From Coxiella-like endosymbiont (GTDB lineage Bacteria; Pseudomonadota; Gammaproteobacteria; Coxiellales; Coxiellaceae), in NCBI RefSeq assembly GCF_030643785.1, contig NZ_CP094378.1, forward strand, positions 1,385,413-1,449,412: a stretch of 64,000 nt of DNA. The letters are read 5' to 3'. A program made the translations under genes and the position numbers. The notes beneath the pieces were generated by a model, which was given only the letters and a program-made list of their open reading frames with translations, ran no database searches and was not told where the DNA came from. This document shows, piece after piece, positions 22,151 to 32,885 of the stretch (positions are counted from its first letter, which is position 1; each line of letters begins with the position of its first letter).

Positions 22151-22495
22151 TTAGAAAATCAGAGTCACACCTATGGCACCACTTGAATTGCGCTTACTTT
22201 TTCTATAGTGGGTAGTAGTGGTGTCGACGCTGCCATATCGCGAATCAAGGAGCCGCCTAGTTTCAAGTTGTCCATCCACTCTCCCAACTTTCCAAAACAC
22301 CAGAATATCCCTTTTATACCAAATTCCTATTGCGGCAATGCCCGACAACAGCCCAAAAGAGGGAATTCTTTCTAATATCAGCTAACATCCTCCAAGGTAT
22401 CGGTCACTCCCACTTTCATTTTCATTAAAAACATTGAAAATAATACCTACAACCCATCCTGCTATCGCAAACCTTCCAACTGATTGCCATCTCAT
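22151..22495 (-). pseudogene. Unrecognised small two-helix membrane protein with an in-frame amber codon
   Basis: The frame starting MRWQSVGRFAIAGWVVGIIF at 22495 is open to 22151 except for one TAG after RYLGGC. It has two hydrophobic segments (FAIAGWVVGIIFNVF and FGLLSGIAAIGIWY), a charged middle (GQLETRRLLDSRYGSVD) and ends SSGAIGVTLIF. The last residues, ending in Phe, look a little like an outer-membrane strand. I do not recognise it. No clear ribosome-binding site is seen. Confidence 0.35.
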
Positions 22496-22763
22496 TTTTT
22501 TACTTCATGATTTAAATTATGGTAATCACTGTTATTTAAAGCAATTTAAATCATCCTTCAATTTACGCTTTCTGCGACCTTATTAAATTTTCTCTTAAAA
22601 GAAGCTTAACCTCTAAAATAATCTAATTTCCCTATCTCAGCTTTAGAAACATCATTGGAGGATTTCTCTCTGATCCCTTTACTGTAACAGTTGAAGAACT
22701 GTTCGGATTAACATTTATCCCACAGAGATGGACATTATTTTCACCAAGTCAATTTTTGTACCA

Positions 22764-22787
22764 TGTCCAAATATCTGTCCAAATATC
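22764..22787. repeat. Perfect 12-bp tandem duplication
   Basis: TGTCCAAATATC occurs twice back to back in the relic of the exported protein. Confidence 0.9.
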
Positions 22788-22977
22788 TATAGATTGTACT
22801 TTCGGTATATTTGGACAAACTGACCTGCCTGGGAAACATATATACTGTATTGATCTGTAGATACCAGCTTTATCTTAAGTTCACATAAAGAATGAGCGCA
22901 TCAGTACCTGCTTTCATAGCGGCGTTTACAATATAAACATTACCTTGCCCATAACTGAGGTGGGCTATTATCACAAA

Positions 22978-23019
22978 CAATAATAATAAATAATAATAAT
23001 AAAATAATAATAATAAAAA
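22978..23019. repeat. (AAT)n microsatellite
   Basis: About 42 bases built from AAT units in three blocks separated by AAA slips. On the minus strand it encodes Ile/Leu in the hydrophobic core of a signal peptide, so changes in repeat number would switch the frame. Confidence 0.85.
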
Positions 23020-23273
23020 TGAGCCGACTACACGAACTTTTAAACATTTACCTAAAATTCACTATTTTAATAAATTAAGTATAATATCAATAGATCTATT
23101 TCCTTCGTCTAATTTTCGAGACACTTCAATGCGTCCTATGATTTTTTATCATTTTTTCTTTATTGAGGTTCCTTAGGATTTCTGTATTTTGTGTTATCCA
23201 AGGGAAAAATTAAATGAAAGGTGAATTTGAAACCTACGCAATAGTTTTTGGAAAAATAACCGCGTCAAAAAAA

Positions 23274-24068
23274 CTAGACCGCCACCGGCGCTTTAATAGC
23301 TGGGTGAGGATTGTAATTAATAATTTCAAAGTCAGCGAAATCGTAATTGCATAACGATGCCGGTTTTTGTCTGATTTTTAATTGCGGTAATTCACGAAGG
23401 GGACGCGATAATTGTTCGCGAACTTGGTCCAAGTGATTATTGTAGATGTGACAATCGCCTCCCGACCAAATAAATTCTCCTACTTTTAAATCACATTGCT
23501 CAGCCACCATATGCGTTAATAACGAATAAGAAGCGATATTAAAAGGTACCCCTAAAAAAGCATCTGCTGACCGTTGGGTCAATTTACAGGAAATCGTGCT
23601 ATCAACTATGTAAAATTGAAAAAGCAAATGGCATGGCGGCAAGGCCATTTGATCTAATTCCCCTACATTCCAAGCACTCACAATCAATCGTCGTGAATCA
23701 GGATTGGTTTTTATAGTATCAAGGAGTAGTTCCATTTGATCGATAATGCGCCCATCAACACACTGCCAATGACGCCATTGCTTTCCATAAATAGGCCCTA
23801 ATTCCCCATTTTCATCTGCCCATTCATCCCATATAGTAACGCCATTATCATTTAAATATTGAATATTAGTATCGCCTTTTAAAAACCATAACAATTCATA
23901 AATAACGCTTTTTAGATGGATTTTCTTTGTCGTGACTAAAGGGAATCTTTGTTGCAAATCAAACCGCATTTCGTAGCTAAAAATACTACGCGTCCCAACG
24001 CCAGTTCGATTTTTCTTACTAATACCGTGTTCCAGAATGAAATTTAAAAACTCGAGGTGTTGTTTCAT
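23274..24068 (-). CDS. thyA: Thymidylate synthase
   Basis: ThyA methylates dUMP to dTMP with methylenetetrahydrofolate. I place the start at 24068 ([11 protein letters not shown]), giving the standard 264 residues. The longer open frame to 24203 runs through the tail of the upstream gene. Visible motifs are [16 protein letters not shown] [31 protein letters not shown], the catalytic Cys in [12 protein letters not shown] and [12 protein letters not shown]. The start overlaps the stop of the upstream membrane gene (ATGA). It pairs functionally with nrdAB in dNTP supply. Confidence 0.96.
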   Translation of the reverse strand: MKQHLEFLNFILEHGISKKNRTGVGTRSIFSYEMRFDLQQRFPLVTTKKIHLKSVIYELLWFLKGDTNIQYLNDNGVTIWDEWADENGELGPIYGKQWRHWQCVDGRIIDQMELLLDTIKTNPDSRRLIVSAWNVGELDQMALPPCHLLFQFYIVDSTISCKLTQRSADAFLGVPFNIASYSLLTHMVAEQCDLKVGEFIWSGGDCHIYNNHLDQVREQLSRPLRELPQLKIRQKPASLCNYDFADFEIINYNPHPAIKAPVAV

Positions 24069-24457
24069 CGTCCCATCGCTACGAGATTTGTTTTTGCCGA
24101 AGCTTGCTTCGCCGATAGCATCATATGCGTTTGCGCTAACATGGTTGTTAGCAAGATTAACCAAATACCCATATGACGTCCATAATATGCGGCATAGCCA
24201 CACGTTTAATCAACCAAAATACACTCGCAATGATAAAGCTAGACAGCAGGGAAATAATTAAGAGGGTTATCATATTTTGAATCAGCCTTCCCTTTCCTGC
24301 TGCATCATCGGAAAAGATCATATGAAGCATTCGCACAATATAATTGTGAACATAAATTAATCCATCTAAAATATGGCTCAGTTCAGTTCTAAAAAATATC
24401 ACTGCCAATGAAAGTAATATAATAAGAACGAATTATAAGAACGAATTGTTTAATCAT
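24065..24457 (-). pseudogene. Unrecognised small membrane protein between lgt and thyA, broken twice
   Basis: Reconstructed, the protein reads MIKQFVLIILLSLAVIFF, a charged loop RTELSHILDGLIYVHN, a second hydrophobic part NMITLLIISLLSSFIIASVF, a third [18 protein letters not shown], and ends [11 protein letters not shown] overlapping the thyA start. A perfect 13-bp duplication at 24422-24447 destroys the frame five codons after the ATG, and one missing T at 24163-24165 breaks it again. Three membrane helices are predicted by eye. The family was not recognised. Confidence 0.55.
24422..24447. repeat. Perfect 13-bp tandem duplication that frameshifts a gene
   Basis: ATAAGAACGAATT occurs twice in a row. 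Removing one copy restores the first membrane segment of the gene at 24065-24457. Confidence 0.92.
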
Positions 24458-24458
24458 T

Positions 24459-25244
24459 TTAATATTCCCTGTGCCGATATGCCCACCACAAACCTAATCC
24501 ACCGCTGATAATCATTGGCAACGATAGAAGTTGTCCCATAGTCAAACACCCAAATGCAATATATCCCAATTGCGGATCAGGTTGACGAAAAAATTCCATC
24601 GTGAAGCGAAATAATCCATAAAAGAGTAAGAATAAGGATGTTACCGCAAATCGTGGTCGAAGTTTAGCAGAAAACCACCATATAGTAATAAAGAGCAAAA
24701 TTCCTTCTAAAAAGAATTCATAGAGCTGTGAGGGATGACGTGGGAAAGGCCCCGCATCTGGGAAGACCATTCCCCAAGGCGCTGTTGTGACCCGTCCCCA
24801 TAATTCATCGTTGATGAAATTCCCGATTCTTCCTGCTGCTAAACCTAAGGGCACTAAAGGCGCAGCAAAATCGGTTACATACATCCATTGCTTTTTAGTT
24901 CGGCGGCTGAAAAGCCACATAGCTATTCCCACTCCAATAAGACCACCGTGAAATGACATACCTCCATGCCATACTTCAAAAATAGTCAACGGGTTAACAA
25001 TAAAGTTAAAAAAATCATAAAAAATCATATACCCTAACCGGCCACCAATAATTACCCCCAACGCACTGTAAAAAATTAAATCGTCAACTTGCGCCGGATT
25101 CCACCCTCTCTGGGGTTGACGAACGCGATATAAGGCTAGCCCCCAAGCAGATATAAATCCCACTAAATACATGAGTCCATACCAATGCACTTTAATCGGC
25201 CCTAATTTGAAGGCTATTGGATTAATATTTGGATAATGAAGCAT
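24459..25244 (-). CDS. lgt: Prolipoprotein diacylglyceryl transferase
   Basis: Lgt attaches diacylglycerol from phosphatidylglycerol to the lipobox cysteine of prelipoproteins in the inner membrane. The 261-residue, seven-helix protein has the conserved His-Gly motif [17 protein letters not shown] and the Lgt signature [14 protein letters not shown] near the middle, plus [18 protein letters not shown]. It sits two bases from the start of the next small gene. MlaA in this window is a likely substrate. The frame is intact. Confidence 0.96.
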   Translation of the reverse strand: MLHYPNINPIAFKLGPIKVHWYGLMYLVGFISAWGLALYRVRQPQRGWNPAQVDDLIFYSALGVIIGGRLGYMIFYDFFNFIVNPLTIFEVWHGGMSFHGGLIGVGIAMWLFSRRTKKQWMYVTDFAAPLVPLGLAAGRIGNFINDELWGRVTTAPWGMVFPDAGPFPRHPSQLYEFFLEGILLFITIWWFSAKLRPRFAVTSLFLLFYGLFRFTMEFFRQPDPQLGYIAFGCLTMGQLLSLPMIISGGLGLWWAYRHREY

Positions 25245-25316
25245 TATAAACTCCTTAAACCTATGACTTATTGCAGGGAATTCAAACAGAAATAATCTGA
25301 GAAAGCTCAGTATTTT

Positions 25317-27593
25317 TTACCTTCCCGCACGAATTAGACCGCCCAAACCTGCTTCCTCCAGAGCATTTTCCATATGAAGACGAATATCTTTGGGATCATC
25401 CATTTTTAAAACTTCTTCTAATAATTCTTTGGCTTTCTCTAATGAGAAATTACGAATAACCCATTTCACGCGCGGTAATATTCGAGCGTTCATACTCAAC
25501 ATATCAAATCCCATTGCCAACAATAAAACTACGGCCAGGGGATCACCTGCCATTTCTCCACAAATACTAACCGGCTTTCCTGTTTTATGCCCTGCTTTTA
25601 CCACAATTTTTAGAGCTTGCAAAACGGCGGGATGCAGGCCATCATAAAGATTTGCTACCCGCGGATTATTGCGATCGACGGCTAATAAATATTGAATTAA
25701 ATCATTACTTCCAACAGAAAGAAAATCCACTCGTTTTGCTAATTCAGAAGCTTGGTAAACCGTTGCTGGTACCTCCAGCATTAATCCAATTGCCGGCAAT
25801 TCAATTTTCACATTTTCTTCAATTAATTCTTCGTACGCTTGATTGATCATACGAATAGCCGTTTCTACTTCCCTTACGGAAGTAATCATCGGCAATAATA
25901 AGGATAAATTATTTAACCCCTCGCTAGCGTGCAACATAGCACGAACTTGTTGTAAGAAAATTTCCGGATGATCCAAGGTGACTCGAATACCTCGCCATCC
26001 AAGAAAAGGATTATCTTCTTCCACAGTGAAATAAGATAAGGTTTTGTCGCCCCCAATGTCTAATGTGCGCATGATGACTGGACGAGGAGCAAACGTATTT
26101 AACAATTGCCGATACATAATACGTTGTTCTTCTTCACTAGGAAATCGATCACGAATCATAAAGGGCATTTCGGTACGATATAATCCTACTCCTTCAGCAC
26201 CCACGCTTAGCGAAAGCCCTCCCTCGATAGCCAAACCTGTGTTAACGTAAAGGGCTAATGCATGACAATCGATTGTTTCGGCAGGCAAGTCACGCAATGC
26301 TTTTAATTCTTCATCGAGTTGCTGTTCTTCTTGAGCCAGTGCTTTAAATTCTTTTTTAATCTCAGCCGAGGGAGACAAATAAATTTGACCATTATAACCA
26401 TCTACAATAAGTTCTTTTGAAGATAATTTAAAAAGCGGAGTTCCGCGCACCCCCATCACAGCTGGAAGTCCTAAGGCGCGCGCTAAAATAGCGACATGAG
26501 AGTTATTCGATCCCGTCCCAGATATCACACCTTTTAAACGATCGCGAGGGACCTCCATCAGAGAGGCTGGTGTCACTTCATCGCTCACCAAGATCGTATT
26601 TTTGGGATATTCCAATTCTTCTTGTTTGCTAAATTGTAAATGACTCAAAACGCGGCGCCCCAAATCTCGAAAATCAGAAGCCCGTTCTCGTAAATAAGGA
26701 TCCTCCAAAGCTTCAAAATGAAGCACGTGTTTTTTAATAACGCGTTTTAAGGCCCCTTGTGCCCATTGTCCTCCTTTAATTTCAGCAATAACTTCATTAA
26801 TGAAAGTTCGACTATCAAGCAATTGAAGATAAGCATCGAATAACGCATTTTCTGCTACACTGAGAGAATTTTTGGCTCGCACTTGTAGGCGGTAGATTTC
26901 ATCGCGCGCTGCAGCAAGAGCGGTCTCAAAATCAGAAATTTCTATTTCAATATCTGTAATTTCTTGATCAGGAACCGAGTCCAAATCTGCTGGCGGGTAT
27001 ACAATCATAGCGGTTCCAATAGCCACACCTGAAGAGCCTGGTACACCAAATAAAACTGTTTCTATTTTTTTCCGACGCCGTTTTTGAGCTCCTAGTTCCT
27101 CCAATGCTCTTTTAGCGCGAGCATGAGCAATTTCGGCGGCTAAGTGAATCGCCACAGTGACACAAAAAGCCTCTTCTTCTTCAGAAAAAGGGCGACTCTC
27201 ACGCTGCTGGACCGTTAATAAACCCAGCAATTCGCCTTGTTCAATAATGGGAATTCCTAAAAAACCATGGTATTCGTCCTCACTTAATTCAGGGCAGCAC
27301 TTAAAACTGGGATGAAGAGGCGCATCTGCCAAATTAATAGGTTCTTCCCGCTCGCCAATTAACCCAATTAATCCTTCCCCAAATTTGAGACGTGCTTTGC
27401 TAACTTGTTTGCTGTTTAACCCTTGGGTGGCCATTAAAACGTACTCTCCGTGCACATCATCACAAATAAAAATACTACAAGCATCAGCTGGTAAATCTTC
27501 ACACAATCGTTTAACAACAAGCGTCAAGGCTTCTTCCAAATTCGGAGCAGCATTTACTTCTTGAGTAATCTGGCCAAGAATTTTTAACATCAT
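25317..27593 (-). CDS. ptsP: Phosphoenolpyruvate-protein phosphotransferase PtsP (EI-Ntr)
   Basis: PtsP starts the nitrogen-type PTS phosphorelay from PEP to NPr and EIIA-Ntr, a regulatory rather than a sugar-transport chain. The 758-residue protein has an N-terminal GAF domain (about residues 5-160), the phospho-His domain with GSNNSHVAILARALGLPAVM, and the PEP-binding TIM barrel with MRTLDIGGDKTL and FLSVGSNDLIQYLLAVDR. Its start overlaps the rppH stop by four bases, the usual rppH-ptsP pairing. Intact. Confidence 0.96.
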   Translation of the reverse strand: MMLKILGQITQEVNAAPNLEEALTLVVKRLCEDLPADACSIFICDDVHGEYVLMATQGLNSKQVSKARLKFGEGLIGLIGEREEPINLADAPLHPSFKCCPELSEDEYHGFLGIPIIEQGELLGLLTVQQRESRPFSEEEEAFCVTVAIHLAAEIAHARAKRALEELGAQKRRRKKIETVLFGVPGSSGVAIGTAMIVYPPADLDSVPDQEITDIEIEISDFETALAAARDEIYRLQVRAKNSLSVAENALFDAYLQLLDSRTFINEVIAEIKGGQWAQGALKRVIKKHVLHFEALEDPYLRERASDFRDLGRRVLSHLQFSKQEELEYPKNTILVSDEVTPASLMEVPRDRLKGVISGTGSNNSHVAILARALGLPAVMGVRGTPLFKLSSKELIVDGYNGQIYLSPSAEIKKEFKALAQEEQQLDEELKALRDLPAETIDCHALALYVNTGLAIEGGLSLSVGAEGVGLYRTEMPFMIRDRFPSEEEQRIMYRQLLNTFAPRPVIMRTLDIGGDKTLSYFTVEEDNPFLGWRGIRVTLDHPEIFLQQVRAMLHASEGLNNLSLLLPMITSVREVETAIRMINQAYEELIEENVKIELPAIGLMLEVPATVYQASELAKRVDFLSVGSNDLIQYLLAVDRNNPRVANLYDGLHPAVLQALKIVVKAGHKTGKPVSICGEMAGDPLAVVLLLAMGFDMLSMNARILPRVKWVIRNFSLEKAKELLEEVLKMDDPKDIRLHMENALEEAGLGGLIRAGR

Positions 27594-28081
27594 GGTTGAA
27601 CAAACTCGAAAAATTCTTTCAAAACCTTACGATAAATCCCGCGTTTAAATTTCACCACGTGATTAATGGGATACCAATATTCCACCCAACACCACTGGTC
27701 AAATTCCGGTTGCGATAAATGAGTTAGAGATATGCAGGCATCATCGCTTACCAAACGCAACAAAAACCATTTTTGCCGCTGGCCAATGCATAAAGCCCTG
27801 CCATTTTCATAACGACGAAATCGTGCGGATAACCGGTAGCGATACCAACGCCGGGTTTCAGCCACGTAAATAACTTCGCTAACCGTCAAACCTATTTCTT
27901 CCTTCAGCTCTCGGATCATGGCTTCATACGGCGTTTCATTAGGTAAAAAACCTCCTTGAGGAAATTGCCAAGCATTTAAATCTCCTACCCGGCGGCCCCA
28001 AAATACTTTCCCCTGCTGGTTTACCAGAACCATTCCAACACTCAATCGAAATCCACGTTTGTTAATAACTGCTTGATCCAC
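27590..28081 (-). CDS. rppH: RNA pyrophosphohydrolase RppH (Nudix)
   Basis: RppH removes pyrophosphate from the 5' end of mRNAs and so triggers 5'-end-dependent decay. The 163-residue protein has a complete Nudix box (GGFLPNETPYEAMIRELKEE, then IGL) and the N-terminal GFRLSVGMVLVNQQGKVFWG. It overlaps ptsP by four bases (ATGA) and is the first gene of the pair. Confidence 0.95.
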   Translation of the reverse strand: MDQAVINKRGFRLSVGMVLVNQQGKVFWGRRVGDLNAWQFPQGGFLPNETPYEAMIRELKEEIGLTVSEVIYVAETRRWYRYRLSARFRRYENGRALCIGQRQKWFLLRLVSDDACISLTHLSQPEFDQWCWVEYWYPINHVVKFKRGIYRKVLKEFFEFVQP

Positions 28082-28402
28082 TACACCATCTTAACTCATT
28101 GTTCCCTTGCTAACGACTTTCCATCACTTTTTTTGCAAGAAAAATTTATACATAACACCTCCACTTCCAAGCCGCAGCTATTTTGAGTTCTGTATTTTAT
28201 CCACAGTTTTCGCTCATGTTACTCTACTTGCAATTCACACTAAAACACATTATCTTTTATATAATAAGGAAGAAAATACTCATACATTGTGGATTCAAAG
28301 GAAGAACCAATTCGGTGAGCTGCCAATCCAGAGATCAAAAAATTTATTCCCAATCAATATTAACCGTGTACAAACTCTATTTATTATCGGCCAGGAGACC
28401 TC
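28082..28402. promoter_or_regulatory. Divergent intergenic region rppH/nrdA, with a perfect DnaA box
   Basis: This 320-base gap holds no convincing gene; the overlapping short frames in it lack family features. A perfect 9-base DnaA box TTATCCACA lies at 28197-28205. In E. coli the nrdAB promoter is under DnaA control, so a regulatory role here is plausible inference. AT-rich tracts near 28250-28275 could hold a -10 element. No convincing NrdR box pair was found. Confidence 0.45.
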
Positions 28403-31225
28403 ATGGAAATAAACACAAACCAAAACAACCAACCGGCTCTTGATTTTCAATCTACCATTCCATTAGACACTGTTCAGCCTGGTCAATTACGCGTAATGAA
28501 GCGCGATGGGAGGGTCGTGAAATACGATGTCAGTCGTGTTGCTATCGCAATGAAAAAAGCCTTCTTGGCCATAGAAGGAAAATCGGTTCAAAATTCCAGT
28601 CGAGTTCAAGAAATCGTTACCCGACTTACCGAGCAGATTACCGCCATGTTCCAAAAGCGCTGGCCATCCGGGGGTACCATCCATATTGAGGCAATTCAAG
28701 ACAAAGTAGAGCTCGCACTGATGTATGAGGGGCTACATAAAGTAGCCCGTGCCTACGTCTTATACCGAGAAGAACGTCGCAAACAACGAGAAGAACAAAA
28801 AACACCCCCCTCTAGAAAGAGGCATTCGCATAACACTCGACGATGGTGCCAAAGTTTCTTTGGACGATATGTGGCTAACTCGCATCGTCCATTTAGCTTG
28901 CAGTGATCTAGAAGACGTAGATGCCAAGAAAATTTTACAAGAAACAAAGGATAATCTGTTTGATGGCGTTGCTTTGAAAGACATTTATAAAGCGTTAGTG
29001 ATGACGGCGCGGACGCTTGTGGAAAATGAACCAAATTACACCTATGTCACTGCACGATTGCTCTTACACGATCTCTATAGCGAAGCGCTAAATGGTTTAA
29101 ACATAGCTCATGATTTAATGCATGAAGAAATTACACACTATTATACTGAAGCCTTTAAAACTTTTATTCAAAAAGGAATCGAGACAGAGCATTTAGATCC
29201 TAATCTCAATAACTTCGATTTAAATCGCTTGGGCCAAGTTTTAAAGCCTGAATGCGATCAGCAATTCACCTACTTGAGTTTGCAAACACTGTATGATCGT
29301 TATCTAATTCATCATCATCAAGTGCGTATCGAACTACCTCAAGTTTTCTTTATGCGTGTAGCAATGGGATTAGCTCAATCGGAAGGAAAAGACCGCACCA
29401 AATGGGCAATTGAATTCTATAATGTTCTTTCCTCTTTTGATTTTATGAGTTCAACACCGACATTATTTAATTCAGGAACGCCCTTCCCTCAGCTTTCTAG
29501 CTGTTTTTTAACTACCGTACCCGACAGCTTAGAAGGTATTTACAACGCTCTTAAAGATAACGCTTTATTATCCAAATATGCTGGCGGTTTAGGTAATGAT
29601 TGGACCTCGGTACGTTCAATGGGCGCTTATATCAAAGGCACTAACGGAAAATCATTGGGAGTTGTTCCTTTTTTAAATGTGGCTGACGCTACTGCTATTG
29701 CCGTGAATCAAGGAGGAAAACGCAAAGGTGCTGTTTGTGCTTATTTAGAAACCTGGCATATGGATATTGAAGAATTTTTGGACTTACGCAAAAACACAGG
29801 TGATGACCGTCGCCGCACTCACGACATGAATACAGCCAATTGGATTCCGGATTTATTTATGAAGCGAGTCTTTGAAAATGAGTCTTGGACTTTGTTTTCC
29901 CCCGATGAGGTGCCGGACTTACATGATAAATTTGGTGAATCTTTTGAAAAGGTGTATGTCGAATATGAAGAAAAAGCTCGTCGAGGTGAAATTCGTGCAA
30001 AAAACATTTCCGCTGTTTCATTATGGCGCAAGATTCTTAGTATGCTTTTTGAAACCGGCCATCCTTGGGTGACGTTCAAAGATGCCTGCAATTTACGCTC
30101 GCCCCAACAACATGTCGGCGTTATTCATAGTTCCAATTTATGTACAGAAATAACTTTGAATACCTCGATAGATGAAATTGCTGTTTGTAACTTGGGCAGT
30201 ATTAATCTCGTCAATCATATAAAAGAAGGCAAATTAGACGTCGAGAAATTGATTCGCACTATCAAAACGGCAATTAGGATGTTGGATAATGTCATCGATA
30301 TTAATTACTACAGCGTGCCACAAGTGCGTAATTCTAATCTTAAACATAGACCTATCGGCCTGGGTTTGATGGGCTTCCAAGATGCCTTGTACATACAAAA
30401 GATTCCTTATACTTCTGAAGCGGCCGTACAATTTGCAGATCAAAGCATGGAAATAATTAGCTATTATGCTATCCAAGCCTCGGTGGAATTAGCTAAGGAA
30501 CGCGGCGCCTATGAAACTTTCGCAGGCTCCTTGTGGAGTCAGGGTATTTTACCAATCGACTCTATTCAATTGTTGAAGAAGAATCGTGGTAAATATTTGG
30601 AACAAAATACTCATCAGACGTTAAATTGGGATCAATTACGTCAGGAAGTCAAGGCTTATGGAATGCGCAATTCCAATGTTATGGCAATTGCACCCACAGC
30701 AACGATTTCCAATATTTGTGGAATTTCTCAATCCATTGAGCCCACTTATCAGAACTTATTTGTTAAATCGAATTTGTCGGGCGAGTTTACGGTCATAAAT
30801 CCCTATTTGGTCAAAGAACTTAAAAGTCGCCATTTATGGGATAACGTTATGGTGCATGACCTCAAATATTATAATGGTAGTGTGCAAAAAATAGATCGAA
30901 TTCCTTCGGAACTTAAGAAGTTATATGCAACGGCGTTCGAAGTGGAACCGCAATGGCTAGTTGAAGCAGCATCGCGGCGACAAAAATGGATTGATCAAGC
31001 ACAATCACTTACCTTATATATGGCAGAACCGTCGGGTAAAAACTCGATGTTCTTTATCGTATGGCCTGGATAAGTGGTTTGAAAACAACCTATTATCTAC
31101 GCAGCATGGGAGCGACCGGAATAGAAAAGGCGACCATTCATGATGCAACACTGAATGCAGTCACAGATCAAACTGCTCCGAATGCCTGTTCAATCGATAA
31201 TCCCGATTGCGAGGCCTGCCAATAA
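28403..31225 (+). pseudogene. nrdA: Ribonucleoside-diphosphate reductase alpha subunit, two homopolymer shifts
   Basis: NrdA is the catalytic subunit of class Ia ribonucleotide reductase. An N-terminal ATP cone (LRVMKRDGRVVKYDVSRVAI) is followed by the barrel with SGTPFPQLSSCFLTTVPDSL, the catalytic NLCTEITLNTS and APTATISNICGISQSIEPTY. One extra base in the A6/C6 tracts at 28797-28810 and one missing A at 31038-31042 split the frame. After correction the protein runs on through YRMAWISGLKTTYYLRSMGA to 31225. The restored tail ends DCEACQ, the redox-active Cys pair that regenerates the active site. Nothing else is damaged, so it is probably a working gene. Confidence 0.92.
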
Positions 31226-31337
31226 AAAGTGAATCCCAATCAGTTATTTTTGCGAGAGCAGGAATTCGTGGGGAAAGAACGACAATGCTAGCGCCCCACA
31301 ATTCCCTTTTTCTAAGAATGTAAGAAGGAGAAGAAAG

Positions 31338-32581
31338 ATGTCAAACTACCAAGAAACCAGTAGCCTACTCGATTGGGGCGATTATCATGATCCAGACCCC
31401 TTGAGCAATACTTCAGAAAAATCGGTTCAGAATAAACGAGTAGCCACTTTAGAGAACAACTCCAACCTGGAAGATGAAGAGGGTGGCGGCAGGGAATCAG
31501 GGAGCAGTGCTAGCGCCCCTCATAGTGGGGCAACAGGATTAGAACAGCTTGAAATGGGAGCTGCACGGATCCAAGTTGACGATAAAAAAATTATTAATTG
31601 CCGCGCTGATCTTAATCAATTAGTTCCCTTCAAATACAAGTGGGCATGGCAAAAATATTTATCCGGCTGTGCTAACCATTGGATGCCTAATGAGATTAAT
31701 ATGACGGCAGATATTGCCTTATGGAAAGATCCTTATGGGCTAACCGCGGACGAACGAATGATTGTGAAGCGAAGTCTTGGCTTCTTCTCAACGGCAGATT
31801 CTTTAGTGGCCAATAATTTGGTATTGGCAATATATCGGCATATCACCAATCCTGAATGTCGTCAATATATATTGCGTCAAGCATTCGAAGAAGCCTTACA
31901 TACACATGCTTATCAATACATCATTGAAAGTCTAGGATTAGATGAGGCGGAAATTTTTAATATGTATCGGGAATTGCCCGCAGTCGCTAAAAAAGCCGCG
32001 TGTGCACTACCTTTCACCCAAAGTCTTGCAGATCCTGCTTTTAAAACTGGAACTCCAGAAGCTGATCAGCGTTTATTGCGAGATTTAATTGCATTTTATG
32101 TAATTTTCGAAGGAATTTTCTTCTATGTAGGTTTTACCCAAATTCTCGCCATGGGGCGACGCGGTAAAATGACTGGCACCTCGGAGCAATTTCAATATAT
32201 TTTACGCGATGAATCGATGCATGTAAATTTTGGTATTGATGTGATTAATCAAATTAAGATCGAGAATCCTCATTTATGGACGAAAGATTTTCAAGAAGAA
32301 GTCACTAAAATGATTTTCGAGGGAGTAGAGCTTGAATATCAGTACGCTAAAGACACCATGCCACGAGGCATCTTGGGATTAAACGCCGAAATATTTAAAA
32401 ACTATCTGCAATACATTGCTAATCGTCGTTTTGCTCAAATTGGCTTATCCGAACAATTTCCTGGCGCTAAAAATACTTTTCCTTGGATGAGTGAAATGAT
32501 GGATCTTAAAAAAGAAAAGAACTTTTTGAAACTCGCGTGATTGAATACCAATCTGGCGGTACGCTAAGATGGGATGAATAA
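31338..32581 (+). pseudogene. nrdB: Ribonucleoside-diphosphate reductase beta subunit, frameshift in the last codons
   Basis: NrdB houses the diiron-tyrosyl radical that NrdA uses. A ferritin-like core shows [14 protein letters not shown], with Glu, His and the radical Tyr in the class Ia spacing, and [16 protein letters not shown] with the second Glu/His pair. A glycine/serine-rich segment near residues 50-65 precedes the core. The continuous frame ends at 32540. Adding one T to the T5 run 32523-32527 gives [19 protein letters not shown] to 32581, the conserved C-terminal tail that docks onto NrdA. AAGGAG precedes the ATG. Confidence 0.9.
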
Positions 32582-32885
32582 AAAAATTTTAGAAAACCAC
32601 TCACGTTTAAAACAAGGTTGCTTCTTGCAGCCTATTTTGGTTTTATCAAATTAAAATAATTTTTAAAAACGAACCATTGTTGTTCTTCCACGATTTGTCC
32701 GCGGGACGGCAAAATTGTCCAGCCGCGCACAGAAACAAAACGGGTATTTTTATTTTGTCACGCGTAGAGATGAAATTATTTTAATATTATCTTAATCTTT
32801 ATTCCGATAATACTTCCCTTCCACAACTAAAGTTAAAAAATTGAGTTAGGATAATTTAAATCTTTTAAAGATTTAATATGAAATC
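32582..32885. other. Non-coding gap after nrdB, with a terminator-like hairpin
   Basis: No gene is seen in these 304 bases. GGTTGC-TTCTT-GCAGCC at 32616-32632, followed by TATTTTGGTTTT, resembles a weak intrinsic terminator for nrdAB. The rest is AT-rich. Confidence 0.4.
32611..32645 (+). terminator. Possible rho-independent terminator of nrdAB
   Basis: A six-base-pair stem (one G-T pair) with loop TTCTT is followed by a T-rich stretch containing TATTTTGGTTTT, about 35 bases past the restored nrdB stop. Confidence 0.4.

Larger units (their letters stand above)
22560..23047 (-). pseudogene. Remnant of a small exported protein with a microsatellite in its signal peptide
   Basis: From ATG 23047 the frame reads MFKSSCSRLIF followed by a long run of Ile/Leu codons made by an ATT/TTA repeat. 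After a shift in that repeat it reads LLFVIIAHLSYGQGNVYIVN, a believable signal peptide and cleavage site, then AAMKAGTDALILYVNLR and a stop. Further broken pieces continue towards 22560, including a perfect 12-bp tandem duplication at 22764-22787. The function is unknown. Confidence 0.35.

Noticed and set aside
28107..28443. Two overlapping plus-strand frames upstream of nrdA
   Set aside because: No family features or ribosome-binding site, and they run into the nrdA start; treated as leader sequence.
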